Below are positions 1 through 5,145 of a stretch of DNA of 8,316 bases, in pieces. The stretch comes from Clostridia bacterium (lineage in GTDB: Bacteria > Bacillota > Clostridia > Oscillospirales > CAG-272): assembly GCA_017540285.1 (NCBI GenBank), contig JAFYBI010000499.1, positions 1 to 8,316 on the forward strand. Direction: 5' to 3'. Every line of letters starts with the position of its first letter. Positions within the stretch are counted from its first letter, which is position 1. The notes under the pieces are model-generated. The model was not told the origin of the DNA. It saw nothing but the letters and a program-made list of their open reading frames with translations, and searched no databases. The position numbers and the translations under genes are program-made.

Positions 1-1065
1 CGTCGGCATCGGGAGCACGCCGTAATCGTCTTCCATTTCACGGAAATCGTCGTCCTTGAAGTGCAGGAGGGATGCCTCGCAGAAGAGGGCGCGCCCCTGC
101 AGGAAGGTGTTGTAAGCTTCCCGGTAGTTGTTGATGTCCGTGTGATAATTGGACTGATTCTCATAGATGACGCGGTAGATCTTTTCGTAGATCGCGGTAG
201 CCGATTCGAGGTCCGTGTTGACGACCGGCACACCGTCCGCGTCCTTGGTCACGATGGTGCCGCCCGCGCCGTAGTAGAACGAATACGGGCTGTCGAGATA
301 CCACGAGGTGAGACCGAAGAAGTCGTTCGCTTCGACGATCTTTCCGTCGCCGTCGAGGTCGGTGGTCATGTCCTTCGTGAGCTCATACAGCGCGTCGAGC
401 GTCCATTCGCCCGCATCCACCGTCCCATACGGATACTCGATCGAATAATCGTCGAAACGATTCTTGTTGAAGGCGAGGCAGGAGGACCGGAGCATGGCGT
501 TCGGCAGCGGCATGCCGCAGATCAGCTTCATGTGGCCGGCGACGGTGAACGCGTCCACGCAGTCGGTGTCCCACCACGGCTTGGTCGGATCGACGGCGTC
601 GAGCTCGTCGAGGGAATAGAAATACCCGGCGGATGCGGCGCCCGCGGCGGAGACCATGTGCAGGAACGCGCAGTCAAAGTCGTTCGTCCCGGCGGTGACA
701 GCCTGCTTGACTGCGTTGGTCGCCGCGGTGTAATCATCATGGACAACGCCTTCGAGGATGATGTCAAACCGCTCTTCGACGGCCTTGTCGCGGCGGAACA
801 GCGCATCGTTCAGGACCTCGCCGGTCTCCTCCTCGATGCCGATCTTCTCGGAATAGGATGCGACGCGGTAGGTATAGCCGTCGTAGGTGACGTCCGGAAG
901 GTTGTCGGGGATCTCGGTCTCTTCGGTTTCCGGGATCTCGGCCGTCTCGTTCTCCGATCCGGGCGTCATCGCATCTGTCGGGGAATCGGAAGGCTTCTCG
1001 GAACAGGCCGCGAGGGACATGGCGGCGAGCAGCACGGAAAGAAGAATGCAGATCGTTCGTTTCAT
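1..1065 (-). CDS. ABC-type extracellular solute-binding lipoprotein (3' end outside window)
   Basis: The first 355 residues of a substrate-binding lipoprotein, which captures a solute outside the membrane and hands it to an ABC permease. Residues 1-21 are a lipoprotein signal peptide: basic MKR, a hydrophobic core, then lipobox LAAC with the lipidated Cys at 21. An acidic, Thr/Pro/Glu-rich linker follows (about 22-57), typical for tethering to a Gram-positive membrane. The mature domain starts near YDGYTYRV and has features usual in clostridial family-1-like binding proteins, including an Asp-rich DLDGDGKI loop (236-243). The start is fixed by an AAGGAGG ribosome binding site (1071-1077) just upstream of the ATG. 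Such proteins are often 450-550 aa, so roughly a quarter or more is missing. The gene has its own promoter and lies after the symporter terminator, so it begins a new unit. Sugar uptake is a reasonable guess, but the ligand cannot be read from the sequence. Confidence 0.85.
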   Translation of the reverse strand, partial: MKRTICILLSVLLAAMSLAACSEKPSDSPTDAMTPGSENETAEIPETEETEIPDNLPDVTYDGYTYRVASYSEKIGIEEETGEVLNDALFRRDKAVEERFDIILEGVVHDDYTAATNAVKQAVTAGTNDFDCAFLHMVSAAGAASAGYFYSLDELDAVDPTKPWWDTDCVDAFTVAGHMKLICGMPLPNAMLRSSCLAFNKNRFDDYSIEYPYGTVDAGEWTLDALYELTKDMTTDLDGDGKIVEANDFFGLTSWYLDSPYSFYYGAGGTIVTKDADGVPVVNTDLESATAIYEKIYRVIYENQSNYHTDINNYREAYNTFLQGRALFCEASLLHFKDDDFREMEDDYGVLPMPT

Positions 1066-1113
1066 GGGTACCTCCTTGGATCGTATCGGATGCGATTGTT
1101 CTCGTCGATTTCC

Positions 1114-1142
1114 AGTATAGCACAAATCCGGGAAAAATGCAA
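1114..1142 (-). promoter_or_regulatory. Sigma-A-type promoter of the solute-binding protein gene
   Basis: On the minus strand, a -35 box TTGCAT (1142-1137) and a -10 box TATACT (1119-1114) are separated by exactly 17 nt. Transcription would start near 1107, giving a leader of about 42 nt before the ATG at 1065. The promoter lies just downstream of the symporter gene's terminator, so the binding-protein gene can be transcribed independently. No operator-like repeat is evident next to it. Confidence 0.75.
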
Positions 1143-1176
1143 GAGATCGGGGCCAGCAGCGCGGTAAAAAACGCAG

Positions 1177-1212
1177 AAAAATCCCCGGGAACCGCATGCA
1201 GTCTCCGGGGAT
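1177..1212 (-). terminator. Intrinsic terminator after the sodium:solute symporter gene
   Basis: Eleven nucleotides after the TAA stop of the symporter gene, the minus strand forms a perfect 8-bp stem (ATCCCCGG, 1212-1205, with CCGGGGAT, 1188-1181). The loop is 16 nt and the stem is followed by a short U run (1180-1177). Position, GC-rich stem and U tract together support Rho-independent termination and separate the symporter transcript from the solute-binding protein gene. Confidence 0.8.
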
Positions 1213-1223
1213 CACGGACGGGA

Positions 1224-2801
1224 TTATTTGTCTGCGTCTTCGCCGAGTGCGGTGGTCGCGTGGACGACGACGGTGCGGTCATAGCACGAGAACATCTCGT
1301 CGACCGCCGCTTTGTCGGGCTTCGGCGTCAGGAGGGACACGACCGGCACGAGCACCAGGCCGCAGACCATGGCGAGCACGCCCGCGTTGATCGGAGAGGC
1401 GAAGAAGGAGTTGATGAAGACGCGGCCGGTGAAGTTGCAGAACATATCCGCGGCCATGATGCCGACGCCGCAGACAAAGCTGACCCACACGGAGGCCTTC
1501 GTGACGCGCTTCCAGTAGAGGCTGTAGAGGAACGGCGCGAGGAAGGCACCGGCGAGGGCGCCCCACGAAATGCCCATGAGCTGCGCGATGAAGGTGACGC
1601 TGGACTTGACCTGCACGATGGCGAGCGCGGCGGAGACGACGATGAAGAACACGATGAGCACGCGGATGAGGAGCATCTGGGACTTCTGTTCGGTCTTCTT
1701 GCCCTGCTTTCCGCGGACGGGGACGATGAGGTCGAGCGTCAATGTGGAGGAGGAGGTCAAGACGAGCGAGGAGAGCGTCGACATGGACGCGGAAAGAACG
1801 AGCACGATGACGATCGCGACGACGACGTTCGGGAGGTTCTCGAGCATCTTCGGAACGATGCTGTCATAGATCGGCGTGGAGCCGTTGTAGTCGATGACGT
1901 CGGCATAGAGTCTGCCGAAGCCGCCGAGGAAGTAGCAGCCGCCCGCGACAATGATTGCGAAGATCGTGGAGATCAGGGTGCCCTTCGAGATGTCGCCCTC
2001 GCTCTTGATGGCATAGAACTTGCCGACCATCTGCGGCAGGCCCCATGTGCCGAGGGAGGTGAGGAGCACGACACCGAGCAGGGTGAGCGGTTCCGGTCCG
2101 AAGAAGGAGGTGAACGCGCCGGAGAGCCCTTCGTTCGTGGCGGACGGGATCTGCGAGAGGGCGCGCTGGGCTTCCATGAAACCGCCGTTGTCCTTCAGCA
2201 CCGCGGCGATGACGAGCACGATGCCGACGAGCATGATGAGGCCCTGGATGAAGTCGTTGATCGCCGTGGCCATGTAGCCGCCCGCGATGACGTAGATGCC
2301 CGTCAGGACGCTCATGATGATGACGCACCAGATATAGTCGATCGAGAATGCGGACTCAAACAGACGGGAGAGGCCGTTGTAGAGAGACGCAGTGTAGGGG
2401 ATCAGGAAAATGAAGACGATCACCGACGCCGCGATCCGGAGGGCGTTCGAATCGAAGCGGTTGCCGAAGAAATCGGGCATGGTCTTCGAGTCGAGCTTCT
2501 GGGTGAGCAGGCGGGTGCGGCGGCCGAGGATGACCCACGCGAGGAGCGAGCCGATGACGGCGTTGCCGATGCCGACCCACGTGGTCGAGATGCCGAAACG
2601 CCAGCCGAACTGACCGGCATAACCGATGAAGATGACGGCGGAGAAGTAGGAGGTGCCGTATGCGAAGGCGGTGAGCCACGGGCCGACGTTGCGTCCGCCG
2701 AGGACGAAGCCGTGGACGCTCGCGGCCTGACGGCGGCAGGTGAAGCCGACACCGATCATGACGGCAAAGAACAGGACGAGAAAGAGAATTTTGAGCAGCA
2801 T
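1224..2801 (-). CDS. Sodium:solute symporter (SSS family), tyrosine-attenuator controlled
   Basis: A 525-aa integral membrane protein of the SSS family (PutP/SGLT type, LeuT fold), which uses the sodium gradient to import a small solute. About 13 membrane segments are visible: near 1-20, 42-63, 74-93, 121-143, 156-178, 184-202, 238-258, 275-295, 326-350, 377-397, 404-429, 436-455 and 473-492. Family signs are FVLGGRNVGPW (32-42), IAGGYMATAINDFIQ (172-186) and SMSTLSS (339-345). By eye, Ser341 and Thr342 align with the Na2-site Ser340/Thr341 of E. coli PutP. Tyr52 sits where PutP has Asp55, so the protein is not a simple PutP copy. The start is supported by a GGAGG site (2811-2807) 5 nt upstream. 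It is a single-gene unit with its own promoter, attenuating leader and terminator. The substrate is not recognisable from the protein. The Tyr-rich leader peptide upstream suggests tyrosine or another aromatic compound, which is inference. Confidence 0.9.
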   Translation of the reverse strand: MLLKILFLVLFFAVMIGVGFTCRRQAASVHGFVLGGRNVGPWLTAFAYGTSYFSAVIFIGYAGQFGWRFGISTTWVGIGNAVIGSLLAWVILGRRTRLLTQKLDSKTMPDFFGNRFDSNALRIAASVIVFIFLIPYTASLYNGLSRLFESAFSIDYIWCVIIMSVLTGIYVIAGGYMATAINDFIQGLIMLVGIVLVIAAVLKDNGGFMEAQRALSQIPSATNEGLSGAFTSFFGPEPLTLLGVVLLTSLGTWGLPQMVGKFYAIKSEGDISKGTLISTIFAIIVAGGCYFLGGFGRLYADVIDYNGSTPIYDSIVPKMLENLPNVVVAIVIVLVLSASMSTLSSLVLTSSSTLTLDLIVPVRGKQGKKTEQKSQMLLIRVLIVFFIVVSAALAIVQVKSSVTFIAQLMGISWGALAGAFLAPFLYSLYWKRVTKASVWVSFVCGVGIMAADMFCNFTGRVFINSFFASPINAGVLAMVCGLVLVPVVSLLTPKPDKAAVDEMFSCYDRTVVVHATTALGEDADK

Positions 2802-2806
2802 AAATG

Positions 2807-2844
2807 CCTCCGGATTTTCATTCGTTCCCGACGAATCGGGGAGG
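2807..2844 (-). promoter_or_regulatory. Hairpins and possible anti-Shine-Dalgarno just before the symporter start
   Basis: Between the attenuator terminator and the symporter ATG, the minus strand has CCCGA (2840-2836), a TTCG tetraloop and TCGGG (2831-2827), a stable small hairpin. Next to it, CCTCC (2844-2840) is complementary to the ribosome binding site GGAGG (2811-2807). An alternative hairpin pairs ATTCG (2836-2832) with CGAAT (2824-2820). These could tune translation initiation or simply protect the processed mRNA. No function is demonstrated. Confidence 0.3.
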
Positions 2845-2861
2845 AACAGCGGGCGATTCCC

Positions 2862-2899
2862 AAAAAAAGAGGCTGCGACGGGTGTGATTCCGTGCAGCC
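2862..2899 (-). terminator. Attenuator terminator in the symporter leader (3:4 hairpin)
   Basis: Minus-strand GGCTGC (2899-2894) pairs with GCAGCC (2876-2871). ACGG (2893-2890) then pairs with CCGT (2881-2878), with one bulged C at 2877 and an 8-nt loop. The stem is followed by TCT and a run that includes seven uninterrupted T (2868-2862). It lies between a consensus promoter and the symporter start, about 51 nt after the leader-peptide stop, with no other gene in between. It is therefore a premature terminator rather than an end-of-operon one. Confidence 0.88.
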
Positions 2900-2947
2900 A
2901 TCTGAGTCAATCGGGAATTCGTCCGGTGCGTCTGCATGACAAATCAC
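2884..2947 (-). promoter_or_regulatory. Predicted antiterminator pairing (2:3) of the symporter leader
   Basis: Minus-strand GTGATTT (2947-2941) can pair with GAATCAC (2890-2884), six Watson-Crick pairs plus one G-U. Further in, TGCAG (2936-2932) pairs with CTGCA (2897-2893). The two helices are nested, giving about 12 bp with a small internal loop. The 3' strand covers most of the 5' arm and the loop of the terminator, so this fold and the terminator exclude each other. Its 5' strand also overlaps five bases of the upstream 1:2 hairpin. This is the competition expected in an amino-acid attenuator. The pairing was found by eye and no energies were computed. Confidence 0.7.
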
Positions 2948-2975
2948 TATTACTTTGTGAGAAAGTAATAGTAAT
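2943..2975 (-). promoter_or_regulatory. Leader hairpin 1:2 containing the Tyr codons
   Basis: Bases 2975-2962 pair with 2956-2943 in the minus-strand RNA: 14 bp with a single U-G wobble (2973/2945) and a 5-nt loop CTCAC. The central 11 bp (2972-2962 with 2956-2946) form a perfect inverted repeat in the DNA. The 5' arm carries the last Tyr codons of the leader peptide and the 3' arm holds its stop codons, as in strands 1 and 2 of the trp and phe attenuators. It would form when the leader is not being translated, leaving the terminator free to fold. A DNA operator for a repressor is the alternative reading. Confidence 0.75.
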
Positions 2976-3006
2976 AATAGACGTATGCAAACGTGAAGCT
3001 GTTCAT
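2950..3006 (-). CDS. Tyrosine-rich attenuator leader peptide (18 aa)
   Basis: A short ORF with sequence MNSFTFAYVYYYYYFLTK: six Tyr, five of them consecutive at residues 10-14, and three Phe, so half of the peptide is aromatic. It has a GGGAG ribosome binding site (3017-3013) six nt before the ATG. It starts about 23 nt after the predicted transcription start and ends with TAA TAG TGA in a row. It precedes a terminator and a competing antiterminator. By analogy with E. coli pheL (Phe-rich) and trpL (tandem Trp), its translation is the signal. Stalling at Tyr codons when charged tRNA-Tyr is low would free strand 2 to form the antiterminator and let the symporter gene be transcribed. The peptide itself needs no function. 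Chance is possible for an 18-codon ORF, but the combined layout argues strongly against it. Confidence 0.85.
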   Translation of the reverse strand: MNSFTFAYVYYYYYFLTK

Positions 3007-3035
3007 CGCCGTCTCCCGGGTCCGAAATTTGCTAT

Positions 3036-3064
3036 ATTATAGCACCGCGCAGCCGCCTTGTCAA
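3036..3064 (-). promoter_or_regulatory. Perfect consensus sigma-A promoter of the symporter leader
   Basis: On the minus strand, TTGACA (3064-3059) and TATAAT (3041-3036) are separated by exactly 17 nt. This matches the housekeeping consensus in both hexamers and spacing. Transcription should begin near 3029. Such a strong promoter fits a gene controlled after initiation, by attenuation. The -10 box sits inside a 13-bp palindrome GCTATAATATAGC (3043-3031), which may be coincidental or a binding site. Confidence 0.88.
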
Positions 3065-3106
3065 GAGGGAAAGCGGAGTTTTTCCGAATGATTTGCATAA
3101 ATATGA

Positions 3107-3132
3107 GGCGCGTGACGGGAAAATCACGCGCC
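3107..3132 (-). terminator. Intrinsic terminator at the end of the five-gene operon
   Basis: Fourteen nucleotides after the stop of the glycoside hydrolase gene, GGCGCGTGA and TCACGCGCC form a perfect 9-bp GC-rich stem (3132-3124 with 3115-3107) with an 8-nt loop. It is preceded by AAAA and followed by TCATATTTAT, a T-rich but interrupted tract. On the opposite strand the same hairpin is followed by TTTT, so it could act in both directions. Together with the symporter leader it accounts for the gene-free stretch 2802-3146. Between the terminator and the -35 box (3065-3106) nothing else stands out. Confidence 0.72.
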
Positions 3133-3146
3133 TTTTGCCGTTCGGA

Positions 3147-5108
3147 TCAGAAGAAGATCGCCGGGATCTCTTCGGCGGGGGCGGCGTCGGCGGGACGCTT
3201 CCCCTCCGCGATGTCGTAGATCTCACGGTGCGTCTCGATGATCCCCTCCTCGAAGTCCTCGTACGTACGCTGCGTCACGTCCACGATCCCGATCTGGTAG
3301 TTCTCGCCGTCAAAACGCCCGAGATACGCCTGATCGTTCAGGGTGAAGTAGTGCGCGCCGAGGCACATCGGGTGGGCCGCCGCCCGCTGCATGTAATAGC
3401 GATACGCGCGTCCGCGCTCCTTCTGGCTCGTCACGCCGCGGATGCCCGTCGCGTCGAGGCCGCGGTCGAGGGCGCCGAAATGGAATTCGCCGATCATGAC
3501 GGGCTTGCCGACGAGCTTCGAGAAGCTCTCGATCATCGGGACGGGATCCATCGAATAGCAGTTGAAGCTGAACACGTCGGTGAACTCCGAGCCCGCCGCC
3601 AGCTCCTTCGAGGAGAGCCATGCGTACCGGATCCCGAGGTTGAGGTGGTCGGGATCGACTGCCCGGATCGCCTCGGACGGCACCCGGATGTATTCGCGGA
3701 TCATCACCTCGGAGAACTCGTTCAGCGCCCGCATCCCCGCTTCAGTAAAGCCGAGGGTCGAGACCGGGCGGTCCATGTCCTCGAACGACGCGTAGTCAGA
3801 GCCCCATGCGGCGTTGAGGGCGGCGATCGTGCCGTACTTCTCCCGCATGAACGCGATGATCGCGCGGCGGGAATAGCTGGACTTCTCGCAGGAGAGCGCG
3901 CAGGCCGCGATGTTGAGGTTGTTCACGAACGCCCACTGCGGCTCGTTGCCGAGGAAATACCCGATGAGGGACGCTTTTCCGCGGTGCCGCTCCATCTGCC
4001 GCGCCCATTTCTTCGCGTTCCCGGCGAACTCCGGCGAGAGCGTGTCCGGGAAATCGCGGAAAATGTAGGTCTCCGTCTCCGGATAGCCGTACAGGATCGT
4101 GACGTGCGGGATGTCGTACTCTTCGGCGAAGTCGATGTCCGACCAGCACGCGACGGTGTTGAAGCCCCACCGGATCATGCGCCGCGCGGTCATTTCCTTC
4201 CACTTTTGGCGGTAATCCTGCCCGAACACCCGCCACAGATTGTGCCGGTGCCACGAGAAGAAGTCCTCCCGCACCCATCCGGCAGACGCGGGATCGAGCT
4301 CACCCGCGAGGGAGCGGATCCCCGCGAGGTTGGCGTCGCCGTCGATGTTCACGCAGTCCAGCCCCATCGAGAAGAACGCGTATCCGTCGGGATCGGCGAG
4401 GAACCAGCGGTCCCGCCATTTCTCGAGGGTGAAGAAGCCCGTGCCGTCCGTGAGCTTCAGGGAGAGATCCCCGCCCCAGCGCGAACGTCCGTCGTCTTCC
4501 CGCTTCGGCGCCGGCGCGTCGAGGACCGCGTGCATCCGGGCCGCCATTTCTTCGAAGGATTTCGTCTTTCCGGGCCAGTCGGCGATGGCCTTCTGCCCCA
4601 TCTCGTCGACGAGGGTCCGCGTCTCGACCGGGAATTCCGGTTCCGTGTCGTACACGCCGAAGGCCGCGATCTCAAAGGTCACGTCGTCCGGGGCGTCCGC
4701 GGAGGTGACGGTGAAGCGCACGGCGTCGCGGTAGTCGATCGGCGCGCCCTGCGTCACGGATTTCAGCTTGCCCGGCGTCCGTCTGAGGAAGAGATTCTTC
4801 CCTTCCGCCACGGAGATCGGCAGGGCGATCCGGGTGCGGATCCCGGCGAGGACGCCCATCTTCACGCCGCACATCCGCCCGTCCGCGGTCGAAAAGAACC
4901 ATCCGAGCACGGCGGAGCGCGCGCCCGTGCAGGTCACGTCCATGGCGATCCAGCGGTTCCCGTCGAGGGAGACGCCCGCGAGCGCGCCGTCCTTCATCGG
5001 GACCGTCAGCCGGCCCTTCCCTTTCGGAAAGGTGCAGAGATTGCCCGACACGGTCACGCCGTCCGGGACGAGGGTTTCGAGGGGAATGGGGGTGTATCCG
5101 TTCGTCAT
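3147..5108 (-). CDS. GH50-like (beta-agarase family) glycoside hydrolase, cytoplasmic
   Basis: A 653-aa retaining glycoside hydrolase of clan GH-A. An N-terminal beta-rich region (about 1-160), probably a carbohydrate-binding-like sandwich, precedes a TIM barrel (about 225-630). The barrel shows FLADPDGYAFFSMGLDCV (236-253), RWGFNTVACWSD (313-324) and LIGYFLGNEP (381-390), with Glu389 as likely acid/base. It also shows VMIGEFHFGALDRG (537-550), with Glu541 as likely nucleophile, and GAHYFTLNDQ followed by GRFDGENYQIG (584-607). This combination is recalled from GH50 beta-agarases. There is no signal peptide, so it probably acts on imported oligosaccharides or a glycoside in the cytoplasm. GH50 is the best guess; a related unassigned GH-A family would look similar, and activity on agar is not implied. 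The start is supported by AGGAGG just upstream. It is the last gene of the operon, 37 nt after the peptidase gene. Confidence 0.8.
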   Translation of the reverse strand: MTNGYTPIPLETLVPDGVTVSGNLCTFPKGKGRLTVPMKDGALAGVSLDGNRWIAMDVTCTGARSAVLGWFFSTADGRMCGVKMGVLAGIRTRIALPISVAEGKNLFLRRTPGKLKSVTQGAPIDYRDAVRFTVTSADAPDDVTFEIAAFGVYDTEPEFPVETRTLVDEMGQKAIADWPGKTKSFEEMAARMHAVLDAPAPKREDDGRSRWGGDLSLKLTDGTGFFTLEKWRDRWFLADPDGYAFFSMGLDCVNIDGDANLAGIRSLAGELDPASAGWVREDFFSWHRHNLWRVFGQDYRQKWKEMTARRMIRWGFNTVACWSDIDFAEEYDIPHVTILYGYPETETYIFRDFPDTLSPEFAGNAKKWARQMERHRGKASLIGYFLGNEPQWAFVNNLNIAACALSCEKSSYSRRAIIAFMREKYGTIAALNAAWGSDYASFEDMDRPVSTLGFTEAGMRALNEFSEVMIREYIRVPSEAIRAVDPDHLNLGIRYAWLSSKELAAGSEFTDVFSFNCYSMDPVPMIESFSKLVGKPVMIGEFHFGALDRGLDATGIRGVTSQKERGRAYRYYMQRAAAHPMCLGAHYFTLNDQAYLGRFDGENYQIGIVDVTQRTYEDFEEGIIETHREIYDIAEGKRPADAAPAEEIPAIFF

Positions 5109-5145
5109 GATGCCTCCTCTTTTTCACATCGGCAGAGCCGGGGGA

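Noticed and set aside
1137..2939. A 600-codon plus-strand frame, very rich in Glu/Asp/Arg/Gly, opposite the symporter
   Set aside because: The composition is what antisense translation of a hydrophobic membrane protein gives (Leu/Val/Ala codons read in reverse). It also runs across two terminators and the attenuator.
2756..2947. A 63-codon minus-strand frame starting inside the attenuator and overlapping the symporter start
   Set aside because: It starts at a GTG within the antiterminator strand, runs through the terminator hairpin, and is out of frame with the symporter. No ribosome binding site is evident.
2946..2972. The 11-bp perfect inverted repeat as a simple repressor operator
   Set aside because: It lies well downstream of the promoter (about +58 to +84) inside a Tyr-codon ORF with correct RNA competition partners, so the attenuator reading explains more. 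Protein binding cannot be fully excluded.
2862..3029. T-box or metabolite riboswitch in the symporter leader
   Set aside because: No T-box consensus (the conserved AGGGTGGNACCGCG-like stretch) or known aptamer core was found by eye. The leader is accounted for by the peptide ORF and three competing hairpins. A covariance-model search would settle this.
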